A stretch of DNA of 64,000 nucleotides, from positions 124,001 through 188,000 of the forward strand of contig NZ_JAHWFK010000034.1 of assembly GCF_019710575.1 (NCBI RefSeq), written 5' to 3'. This document shows, one piece after another, positions 23,802 to 34,555 of this stretch. Source of the DNA: Paractinoplanes polyasparticus. Lineage in GTDB: Bacteria; Actinomycetota; Actinomycetes; Mycobacteriales; Micromonosporaceae. Within the stretch, counting starts at the first letter, position 1. The number at the start of each line of letters is the position of its first letter. The position numbers and the translations under genes were made by a program. A model generated the notes under the pieces. That model saw only the letters and a program-made list of their open reading frames with translations, did no database searches and was not told the origin of the DNA.

Positions 23802-26540
23802 TCAGCGGCGGCTGTAGCGACCAGGGCCGTCCGGGGTTTCGTCGTCGTTGACGCCAAGCAGCTCCGCCATCTCGTCGAGCACGGGCTCCTCGTTGCGCCC
23901 GTTGACCCGGCTGACGGGCCGGTCCTCAGGGGTCGAACGGCTGGGGCGCTCATGGGTGGCGTCGGCACCATCAGGAACCGGTCGAGCCACAACCGGCTGC
24001 GTGACGTCGGCACCATCACCGACCGGCAAGGTGGCCCCGGCACCATCCGCAACCGGCCGAGCCGCAACCGGCTGCGTAGCGTCAGCACCGTCCGCAACCG
24101 GCAAGGTCGGCCCGGCGCCATCAGCAACCGGCCGAACCCGAACCGGCTGCGTGACGTCGGCACCATCACCATCCAGCAAGATCGTCCCGGCGCCATCCGC
24201 AACCGGCCGAACCGCAACCGGCTGCGTGACGTCAGCACCATCCGCAACCGGCCGAACTGCAACCGGCTGTGTGACGTCAGCGCCGCCGGGAGCCGGTTGA
24301 AGCGCGACCGGCTGCGTGGCTTCGGCGTCACCTGGACGCGGTTGAGTCGCGATCGGCTGTGTGGGGCCGCCGAGGTCGGCGGTCGCGTGGGCGGAGTCGG
24401 CTGTCGGCTGGTCGGGGACGCCGGCGTGGCTGGCTCGGCGGTCGTCGAGCCCTACGCGGCGGTCGGGGGTAGCGGTCAGGTCGGGGGCGTCGAAGTCGGG
24501 GCCGGGCGGCAGGTCGGTCGAGGCGGGGGCCGGGTGGGCCGGTTCGGCCGCGCCCAGCAGGCCCGTCAGGCGGTCGCTCACGGCGGTGGTGATCTCGTCG
24601 AGGGGACGGGCCGCGTCGAGCACGAGGTAGCGCTTCGGGTCGGCCGCGGCGAGGTCGAGGAAGGCGTAGCGCACACGCTCGTGGAAAGCGCGGGATTCGC
24701 TCTCGAGGCGGTCGGCGCCCTCACCCCGGGAGTCGACGCGGTTCAGGCCGACGCCGGGGTCGACGTCGAGCAGCACGACCAGGTCGGGCTTCAGGCCGCC
24801 GGTGGCCCAGGAGGACAGCCAGGAGATCTCGGTGACCGGCAGGGTGCGGCCCGCGCCCTGGTAGGCCAGGGACGAGTCGACGTACCTGTCGCTGATCACC
24901 ACCGCGCCGCGGGCCAGGGCCGGGCGTACGACCGTGGCGACGTGGTGGGCCCGGTCGGCCGCGTACAGCAGCGCCTCGGCACGGGCGGAGGGCGTTTCGG
25001 TCTTGTCGAGCACCAGTTGGCGGATGCGGGCACCGACGTCCGTCGCGCCCGGCTCGCGGGTCACCACGACGTCGCGTCCGTCCGCCTGCAGGGCAGCGGC
25101 GAGCCGGGTGACCTGGGTCGACTTGCCGGCGCCCTCGCCGCCCTCGAAGACGATGAAGATGCCGCTGCGCACGAACTGCTCGGCCGGTGACAGCGGCCGC
25201 CCGCGGACCGAGCCCCACAGGTCGGCCAGCACGGGCACGCCGCGCTTGTCGTCCATCTGGCGGAACGAGCTGATGCCGACGAAGACGCCGAGCGCGCCCG
25301 CGACCAGCAGCAGCACGCGGGTGAAGGAGAGGTCGAAGCTGACCGCGCCCAGGTCGATGCGGCGCGAGCTGCCCAGGCCGACCAGGAAGCCGGACAGAGT
25401 GATGGCGAGCAGCAGCACCATCCGGACGCCGATCTGCACGACGGCGAAGACGCGGCCGCGTACGGCGTCGTCGACCTCGCCGTACAGCAGCGTCGTGCCG
25501 GCCAGGAACGCCATGCCGGCGCCCGCACCGACCAGCAGCGCACCGACCAGGGCCATCGACAGGTGGAAGGCGAGACCCAGGAACATGACCGAGCCGCTGG
25601 CCAGCACGATGCTCATGCCGAACCAGCGCCGGCGGGAGAGCTCACGGATGATCATCGGGCCGAGGCCGATGCCGACCGCCAGGCCCATGAAGATGGTGCC
25701 GAAGAGCAGGTAGAACGCGGCCTCGCCGGCGCCCAGCGAGGTGGCGAAGGTCTTGGCGGCGCCGATCACCACACCGCCGGCCGCGAACGCGCCGAAGATG
25801 CCCAGCACCAGACCCCGCACCAGCGGGGTCGTGCCGATGTACTTCCAGCCGTCGAGGAACTGGCGGGTCATGCTCTGTTGCTGGGCCGCCTGCTGCCGCT
25901 GCTCGCTCTTGCCACCGATCTCTTTGATGCCGAAGAAGACGGTGATCGCGGTGGCGAGGCGGGAGATCGCGTTCAGGTAGAGCGCGATCTGCACCGGCTG
26001 GGCCCAGTCGGGCAGGGTGGCGCCGGACTGCTGGATGCCCGCGGTGAGGGCGGAGAGCGCCAGGGCGGCCAGGATCGGCGTGATGCCGTACGTGGTGACG
26101 AGCGTGAGCTGGTTGGAGACCTCGATCCGCGACTTGGGGATGAGGTTGGGCACCGCGGCTTCCTTGGCCGGGATCCAGATCAGCGTGATCGTCTCGCCGA
26201 TGAACGTGGCGATGGTCGCCCAGGCCACGGTGACACCCGGCGAGCCGCCGAACAGCGGGACGAGCGGGATCGAGCCATAGAAGACGAACCGGAGGAGGTC
26301 GGTGATGACCATGGTGTAGCGCCGGTCGAAGCGGTCGGCGAAGACACCGGCGATCGGGCCGAGCAGCAGGGCGGGCAGCAGGCGGACGGCGATCGTGCCA
26401 CCGAACGCGGCGCCCTGGCCGGCGCTGCTCTCGAACTGGGCCGCGGCGAAGATGCCGGTGGCCAGCAGGCCGATCCAGTCGCCGAAGGAGGCCAGGCCGA
26501 GCACGAGCCAGAGGCGCCGGAAGGGCCGGATGCGCAGCAC
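23802..26540 (-). CDS. tmk: MFS transporter - thymidylate kinase fusion protein
   Basis: 912 residues. Residues 1 to about 430 are a 12-helix MFS protein (RIRPFRRLWLVLGLASFGDW, GPIAGVFADRFDRRYTMVIT). From about 455 to 660 there is a complete dTMP kinase: P-loop FIVFEGGEGAGKSTQ, DRY motif VISDRYVDSSLAYQGAGR and LID RGEGADRLESE, which makes dTDP for DNA synthesis. The last 250 residues are low complexity (ATQPVA / VRPVADGAD repeats). The same fusion is known in other actinobacteria. The true start is uncertain: homologous N-terminal residues continue upstream of the GTG at 26540 as far as an ATC at 26603 preceded by GGGAGG. Confidence 0.92.
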   Translation of the reverse strand: MLRIRPFRRLWLVLGLASFGDWIGLLATGIFAAAQFESSAGQGAAFGGTIAVRLLPALLLGPIAGVFADRFDRRYTMVITDLLRFVFYGSIPLVPLFGGSPGVTVAWATIATFIGETITLIWIPAKEAAVPNLIPKSRIEVSNQLTLVTTYGITPILAALALSALTAGIQQSGATLPDWAQPVQIALYLNAISRLATAITVFFGIKEIGGKSEQRQQAAQQQSMTRQFLDGWKYIGTTPLVRGLVLGIFGAFAAGGVVIGAAKTFATSLGAGEAAFYLLFGTIFMGLAVGIGLGPMIIRELSRRRWFGMSIVLASGSVMFLGLAFHLSMALVGALLVGAGAGMAFLAGTTLLYGEVDDAVRGRVFAVVQIGVRMVLLLAITLSGFLVGLGSSRRIDLGAVSFDLSFTRVLLLVAGALGVFVGISSFRQMDDKRGVPVLADLWGSVRGRPLSPAEQFVRSGIFIVFEGGEGAGKSTQVTRLAAALQADGRDVVVTREPGATDVGARIRQLVLDKTETPSARAEALLYAADRAHHVATVVRPALARGAVVISDRYVDSSLAYQGAGRTLPVTEISWLSSWATGGLKPDLVVLLDVDPGVGLNRVDSRGEGADRLESESRAFHERVRYAFLDLAAADPKRYLVLDAARPLDEITTAVSDRLTGLLGAAEPAHPAPASTDLPPGPDFDAPDLTATPDRRVGLDDRRASHAGVPDQPTADSAHATADLGGPTQPIATQPRPGDAEATQPVALQPAPGGADVTQPVAVRPVADGADVTQPVAVRPVADGAGTILLDGDGADVTQPVRVRPVADGAGPTLPVADGADATQPVAARPVADGAGATLPVGDGADVTQPVVARPVPDGADATHERPSRSTPEDRPVSRVNGRNEEPVLDEMAELLGVNDDETPDGPGRYSRR
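23940..24300. repeat. Degenerate tandem repeats in the tmk fusion gene
   Basis: About eight imperfect units of 45-48 nt encode variants of VADGADVTQPVAVRP. The unit keeps the reading frame. The translated tail is disordered and rich in Pro, Val, Asp and Thr. Confidence 0.75.
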
Positions 26541-26730
26541 CGATCGCAGCGCCGCCGCGCCCGACAGGTCAACCGGTCCGGAGTCCCGCTTCTCGCTGTC
26601 GATGGCCCTCTACCTCCCGTGTTTGCAGGTGCACTCTATCGGGCCACCACACATGGCCAGGTGACCCACGTTCGGGTATCGAAGAAGTGAAGAGGTTTCG
26701 CATTGCCGGTAACGGCGATACCGTGCTGAC

Positions 26731-27936
26731 GTGATCGAAGACCGCACGGCTCTGAAGGAGCGGCTCGACCGGGCCACCGCCCATCTCGAGACGCCGGTCG
26801 CGGCCGTCGACCTGGCGGCCTTCGACGACAACGCCGACCAGTTGGTGGCGCGGTCGCAGGGCAAGCCGCTGCGGGTCGCCAGCAAGTCCGTGCGCTGCCG
26901 CACGCTGCTGGAACGTGTGCTGGCCAGGCCGGGCTGGCACGGCGTCATGGCGTACGCGCTGCCCGAGGCGATCTGGCTCGTGCGCACCGGCCTGACCGAT
27001 GACGTGCTGGTGGCGTACCCGTCGGTCGATCGCACCGCGCTGCGCGAGCTGACCACCGACCCCAAGCTCGCGGCGGCCATCACGATCATGGTGGATCACC
27101 CGTCGCACCTCGATCTGGTCGACCAGGTGACCCCTCCGGGTGACCGTCCGGCCGTCCGGCTCTGTCTGGATCTCGACTCGTCCTGGCGCCCCGCCGGTCC
27201 CCTGCACCTCGGCGTACGCCGCTCCCCCGTGCACTCCGCCGGGCAGGCCTCGGCCCTGGCCCGGCGACTGGTCGCCCGGCCCGGCTTCGCACTGGTCGGC
27301 ATGATGTCGTACGAGGCTCAGATCGCCGGACTGGGCGACCTGCCCCCCGGCCAGGCGTTGCGCGGCCGGGCGATCCGCCTCATGCAGTCCCGCTCGTTCC
27401 CCGAGATCCTCCGCCGTCGCGCCGAGGCCGTGACGGCGGTCCGCGAGCACGCCGACCTCGAGTTCGTCAACGCCGGCGGCACCGGCAGCGTGGCCGCCAG
27501 CGGATCGGACCCAGTGGTCACCGAGGTCACCGCCGGCTCCGGCCTGTACGGCCCGACCCTGTTCGACGCGTATTCGGCTTGGCGCCCGACACCGGCCGCC
27601 TTCTTCGCGCTCAGCGTCGTGCGCCGCCCGGCGCCGCGGATCGCCACCGTGCTCGGCGGCGGATGGATCGCCTCCGGACCGGCCGAGACCTCCCGGCAGC
27701 CGACCCCGTACCTGCCCGCCGGCCTCAAGTTCAAGCCGGACGAGGGCCCCGGCGAGGTGCAGACGCCGCTGGTCGGCGCCGTGGCCGACACGCTGCGCCC
27801 GGGCGACCGGGTCTGGTTCCGTCACGCCAAGGCCGGCGAGCTGTGCGAGCACGTCAACGAGCTACAGCTGATCGACGGGAGCTCAGCAGCACCGGCCCCG
27901 ACGTACCGGGGGGAGGGACATGCCTTCCTGGGGTGA
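26731..27936 (+). CDS. Amino acid deaminase/aldolase (alanine racemase N-terminal fold)
   Basis: 401 residues of the fold type III PLP family. The lysine expected to bind PLP is in RVASKSVRCR (about residue 52). HGVMAYALPEAIWLV, GMMSYEAQIAGLGD, GGTGSVAASGSDPVVTEVTA and GSGLYGP match the group of D-threonine aldolase and D-amino acid deaminase-like enzymes. The exact reaction is unproven. The start is GTG. It converges on a TetR gene with 1 nt between stops. Confidence 0.85.
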   Translation: MIEDRTALKERLDRATAHLETPVAAVDLAAFDDNADQLVARSQGKPLRVASKSVRCRTLLERVLARPGWHGVMAYALPEAIWLVRTGLTDDVLVAYPSVDRTALRELTTDPKLAAAITIMVDHPSHLDLVDQVTPPGDRPAVRLCLDLDSSWRPAGPLHLGVRRSPVHSAGQASALARRLVARPGFALVGMMSYEAQIAGLGDLPPGQALRGRAIRLMQSRSFPEILRRRAEAVTAVREHADLEFVNAGGTGSVAASGSDPVVTEVTAGSGLYGPTLFDAYSAWRPTPAAFFALSVVRRPAPRIATVLGGGWIASGPAETSRQPTPYLPAGLKFKPDEGPGEVQTPLVGAVADTLRPGDRVWFRHAKAGELCEHVNELQLIDGSSAAPAPTYRGEGHAFLG

Positions 27937-27937
27937 C

Positions 27938-28567
27938 TCAGGCCGTGACGTGGCGGTGCAGGTATTCCCTGATCAAAGCCTTGGCCTCGGTGAGGACAGC
28001 CTCGTCGCCGTGCTGGTCGCGCCGGAACGCCAGCTTGATCAGCGCGTCCGCCGCCTCGACCGAGATCTCGAGCGAGAACCGCAGCCGCGCGCGGTCGATC
28101 AGCTGGAACTGGTCGACCAGCAGCTCGGCCAGGCGCTCGGCGATCACCGCGTTGTTGTCGCGTTCGACGTCGAGCAGGTGCACGTCGACCACGTCGCCGA
28201 AGTGCAGCGTGCGGAAGCCGGGCACCGTGCGGTGCATCTGGATGAAGATGTCGATCGCCGCGTCGACGCCGTCCCACCAGTGCGTGAAGGTCTCCCGGCC
28301 GAAGCGGTCGGACAGGCCCTGCAGGTAGGCATCCATGTTGCGCATCGCCAGCGCCTGGACGATCGCCCTCTTGTCGGGGAAGAACTGGTAGACCGAGCCG
28401 ATGGCGACCTCGGCCCGCTCGGCGAGAAGCGTCGTGGTCAGCCCCTCATAGCCGACCTCGTCGACAAGCTCGGCGCAGGCGTCGAGCATGCGCTGGACCC
28501 GGGCAACGCTTCTGCCCTGCACCGGGACCCGCCGCAGCGGCCCGGTGGTGACGGTTGGTGTCGACAC
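27938..28567 (-). CDS. TetR family transcriptional regulator
   Basis: 209 residues. The DNA-binding domain is RVQRMLDACAELVDEVGYEG followed by LTTTLLAERAEVAIGSVYQF and FPDKRAIVQAL. The C-terminal half is a helical ligand-binding domain without a recognisable signature. It is divergent from the lactone oxidase gene across 115 nt, which may be its target. Confidence 0.92.
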   Translation of the reverse strand: MSTPTVTTGPLRRVPVQGRSVARVQRMLDACAELVDEVGYEGLTTTLLAERAEVAIGSVYQFFPDKRAIVQALAMRNMDAYLQGLSDRFGRETFTHWWDGVDAAIDIFIQMHRTVPGFRTLHFGDVVDVHLLDVERDNNAVIAERLAELLVDQFQLIDRARLRFSLEISVEAADALIKLAFRRDQHGDEAVLTEAKALIREYLHRHVTA

Positions 28568-28682
28568 GCGTCGCCACTCCCTCTCAGCAGTGATAATCGG
28601 AACGTTACTCGGATCAACGAGCGAGACGCATCGACGGGACGCGCCGGGTACTCGTCCGCTCGTACGGAGGACAAGGGCCTAA

Positions 28683-29984
28683 ATGACGATCCCTCGTAAC
28701 GGCCGCCGCTGGGTCAATTGGGGCGGCAACCAGCAGTCACTCGCCGTAGACGTTTTGACCCCTGGCACTGTTGACGAGGTGGCCGTCCACGTCAAGGAGG
28801 CGTCGGAAACCGGACGCCGGGTGAAGGTCGTGGGCAGCGGCCACTCGTTCACCGCGATCGCCGTCGCCGACGACCAACGGCTGCTGCTCGACCGGATGAC
28901 CGACCTCATTGCGGTCGACGGTCCGCTGGTCACGGTGCAGGCGGGTATGCCGTTGTGGAAGCTCAACGAGACGGTCGCCCGGCACGGCCTGGCGATGCCG
29001 AACCTCGGTGACATCGACGCGCAGACGGTCGCCGGGGCGATCTCGACCGGCACGCACGGCACCGGCATCGCCCACACGACGCTGGCCGCCTGCGTCGAGG
29101 GCGTCAAGATCGTGACCGGCCAGGGCGAGGTGCTCACCTTCAGTAAGGGTGACGACGTCTTCCCGGCCACCCAGCTCGGCATCGGCGCGCTCGGCATCCT
29201 CGTCGAGGTGACCCTGCGGTGTGTGCCCGCTTTCACATTGCTCGCCGACGAACGGCCGATGGCGCTGCCCGACGTGCTGGCAGGCCTCGACGACTGGATC
29301 CCGGCCAACGAGTTCGTCGAGTTCTACTGGTATCCGTACACGGACCGCGCCCAGCTCAAGCGCAACAACAAGGTGACCGGGAACGACCGCCAGTTGTCGC
29401 CTTTCCGGCACTGGCTCGACGACGAGTTCCTCGCCAACTCCCTCTGGGAGGGCGTCTGCCGCCTCGGTCGCCGGGTTCCGGCCGTCGTGCCGGCCGTCCA
29501 GTCGATCGCCGCCCGGGCTCTCACGGCCCGGACGTACACCGAGCGCTCCGACCGTGTCTTCTGCACGCCGCGCCGGGTGCACTTCACCGAGATGGAGTAC
29601 GAGATTCCGCGCGCTGCCCTGCCCGAGGTGCTGGGCGCGCTGCCGAAGATCATCGACGGGCTGCCGTTCAAGGTGCAGTTCCCGGTCGAGGTGCGGTTCA
29701 CCGGCCCCGACGACGTCTGGCTGAGCCACGGGTACGGGCGTGAGTCGGCCTATGTGGCGGTGCACCAGTTCACCGGGGCGCCCTACGAGCCGTACTTCCG
29801 CGCCTTCGAAGCCGTCTGCCGGCCCCTCGGCGGGCGGCCGCACTGGGGCAAACTTCATTACCGTACGGCGGAGGATCTGCGCCCGGTCTACCCGAGGTTC
29901 GACGACTTCGTGGCCGTGCGCGACCGCCTCGACCCGGCCCGGGTCTTCACCAACGACTACCTGGACCGGGTGCTCGGCGCCTGA
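28683..29984 (+). CDS. FAD-binding D-arabinono-1,4-lactone oxidase family protein
   Basis: 433 residues. The N-terminal FAD domain is clear: VDEVAVHVKEASETGRRVKV, VGSGHSF (residues 50-56) and the loop GAISTGTHGTGIAHTTLAAC. The C-terminal ALO domain has LPFKVQFPVEVRFTGPDDVW and the catalytic-region motif RPHWGKLHYR. VGSGHSF lacks the covalent-His context seen in some relatives, so flavin linkage is open. The family oxidises aldonolactones. The start follows a weak ribosome site. The stop abuts topA. Confidence 0.88.
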   Translation: MTIPRNGRRWVNWGGNQQSLAVDVLTPGTVDEVAVHVKEASETGRRVKVVGSGHSFTAIAVADDQRLLLDRMTDLIAVDGPLVTVQAGMPLWKLNETVARHGLAMPNLGDIDAQTVAGAISTGTHGTGIAHTTLAACVEGVKIVTGQGEVLTFSKGDDVFPATQLGIGALGILVEVTLRCVPAFTLLADERPMALPDVLAGLDDWIPANEFVEFYWYPYTDRAQLKRNNKVTGNDRQLSPFRHWLDDEFLANSLWEGVCRLGRRVPAVVPAVQSIAARALTARTYTERSDRVFCTPRRVHFTEMEYEIPRAALPEVLGALPKIIDGLPFKVQFPVEVRFTGPDDVWLSHGYGRESAYVAVHQFTGAPYEPYFRAFEAVCRPLGGRPHWGKLHYRTAEDLRPVYPRFDDFVAVRDRLDPARVFTNDYLDRVLGA

Positions 29985-29985
29985 C

Positions 29986-32817
<2,832 letters not shown>

Positions 32818-33033
32818 GGCACTCCCAAACTTCGACTTCGGCTTCCTTCTGTTCTCCGCCGGTGAACAACGCGGCGTCCGGCGGAGCGCAGACTTTCAAC
32901 GTAACGCGCCGGACGAGCACACATTCCCCGGCTACCCCCGGAGCCGGATGGTAACGGTCCGGCCACCGTATGCCTCCGACGGCGACACCGTACACCGGGA
33001 ACATGCTGTCGTGTCGCACACAATCCAGGAAGA

Positions 33034-33909
33034 TCACGCACCCGCGCCGCCGGGCCACAGCTCCGCGGGCGCCGCTTCGGGCCGCTCCCCGACCAGCTCA
33101 GAGAGGCGGGCGACCCGACGCTTACCCATAATCAAATATTGTCGCCGGTCATCTGACAGCCGTCCGGCCAGACCGGCCCGCACCAGCGCCGCGTCGATCT
33201 CCGCGGTGTCCTTGGCCGGGTCCAGGCCGAGCGCGTAGCCATTGGGCACCGGCTCGCCGGCAGCGGCCACCCAGAGGCGCAGGCGAGGGCCGCTGAGAAA
33301 GAGTTGCGCGGCGGCCCGGGGCCAGGCCTGGGCCAAACCGTTCAACCTCCGGGAGTACGCGGTGAGCACCTCGAACCGAGGGGCAACCGGCACTGGTTCG
33401 GGCCTTTCCGCCGCAGAATCGGTCAATTTCGCCGTTTCGGGCCGATCACTCGCCATCTCATCGGCGACCGCGTCCGCCTCGACCACCGGCTCCGCGTCGG
33501 CAGACGGCTCGTCCTCGGTTGCCGGGTCGTCGTTGATCAGCTGGTTCTCGGCCGGATCGTCCTCGACCACCAGCTCGTTCTCAGCGGCCGGGTCGTCGGC
33601 GGTGACCGGGCGCCAATTGACGACCAGGCCGCGGACGACCAGCTCGGCGACCAGGACGTGGACCCGCCAGGCTCCCTCGACGACGACGGAGACCCGGGCG
33701 GTGCCGCCCATCCGCCCGAGCAGCCCCGGACCGGCCAGCAGACCGGCCAGGTCGGCCGGCGTGGGTTCGGTGGTGCCGGCCCCGAAGATGGGCAGCTGGC
33801 GGCCGGCGTCGTGCGACGGGGACGGCCGCGGGTGAGCGGGGCGCTTGGCAGCCGGAACCGGCGCGGGCAGCACCTCGCGCGGGATCAGGGGCCACCCCGT
33901 CTCGGTCAT
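33034..33909 (-). CDS. Hypothetical protein with an acidic insert
   Basis: 291 residues. The N-terminal half has a beta-rich stretch (GTARVSVVVEGAWRVHVLVA, ELVVRGLVVNWRPV). A 60-residue acidic repeat region follows (DDPAAENELVVEDDPAENQL), then a conserved-looking C-terminal half with LNGLAQAWPRAAAQLFLSGP and GYALGLDPAKDTAEIDAALV. No family is recognised. The start at MTETGWPLIPRE lies 1 nt after the lipoprotein gene stop, so the two are cotranscribed. Confidence 0.75.
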   Translation of the reverse strand: MTETGWPLIPREVLPAPVPAAKRPAHPRPSPSHDAGRQLPIFGAGTTEPTPADLAGLLAGPGLLGRMGGTARVSVVVEGAWRVHVLVAELVVRGLVVNWRPVTADDPAAENELVVEDDPAENQLINDDPATEDEPSADAEPVVEADAVADEMASDRPETAKLTDSAAERPEPVPVAPRFEVLTAYSRRLNGLAQAWPRAAAQLFLSGPRLRLWVAAAGEPVPNGYALGLDPAKDTAEIDAALVRAGLAGRLSDDRRQYLIMGKRRVARLSELVGERPEAAPAELWPGGAGA

Positions 33910-33910
33910 C

Positions 33911-34441
33911 TCACCGGCACTCGGGCACTTCGTCGAAGGCGTCCTTGAGCTCGACCGAGTTGAGGTTGCTGGTGTCCAGACTGCTCGCCTGATAATCGGT
34001 CTGCATCTGCTCGACCACCTTGCTGACCTGCTGATAGAAGGTCTCGGCGGGAGCGGTCGCCAGCCCCTTGATGCCACTCTGGGCGCGGGCGTAGGCGTCG
34101 CGCGTGGCCGCCAGCGATCCGGTGAAGCCTTCGGCGATGCGGGCGCCGTCGTCGACGTCGGGCACGCCGGCCTTGGCCACCCCGGCCCGGGCGCGCTCGC
34201 TCGCGTCGGCCGCGCCACCGAAGAGCCGCATCAGGTTTTCCTTGGCCTGGCCGGGGGTGGTCGCGGTGTCCATCTGCTGCTGGGTGCGCGAGGTGAGGGA
34301 GCCGATCTCGGTGCGCCACGGCTCGAGGGTGGTGCAGACCGAGGCGGCCCAGGCTCGGGCGCCGGGACTGCCGCCACAACCGGCGAGCGATGCCGCGAGC
34401 GCTAGAAGGGCCAGTAGTGCGAGGGGTCGGGCCGGGCGCAT
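33911..34441 (-). CDS. Putative lipoprotein
   Basis: 176 residues with a lipoprotein signal: PLALLALLALAASLAGCGGS, lipobox LAGC. The mature part is helical (MDTATTPGQAKENLMRLFGG, ETFYQQVSKVVEQMQTDYQA) and recalls WXG-like coiled helices, without a known family. The ATG at 34441 places the signal peptide at the N-terminus; an in-frame ATG at 34477 would add 12 residues. It is in one operon with the acidic-insert protein. Confidence 0.8.
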   Translation of the reverse strand: MRPARPLALLALLALAASLAGCGGSPGARAWAASVCTTLEPWRTEIGSLTSRTQQQMDTATTPGQAKENLMRLFGGAADASERARAGVAKAGVPDVDDGARIAEGFTGSLAATRDAYARAQSGIKGLATAPAETFYQQVSKVVEQMQTDYQASSLDTSNLNSVELKDAFDEVPECR

Positions 34442-34506
34442 GGGAAGCAGCGTACGGGCAAGGTCCGACAACCTCATCTATGGTGCGGGCACCCGCTCCT
34501 CAATGG

Positions 34507-34540
34507 CGCGGGGCACCCGGCGATCGCCGGGTGCCCCGCG
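34507..34540. terminator. 34-bp perfect palindrome after hppA
   Basis: A fully self-complementary 34-nt sequence (17-nt arms beginning CGCGGGGCACCCGG) starts 15 nt after the hppA stop. It would form a very stable hairpin. There is no T run, as is common for high-GC terminators. Confidence 0.75.
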
Positions 34541-34555
34541 GGGAACTGCGTGTTG

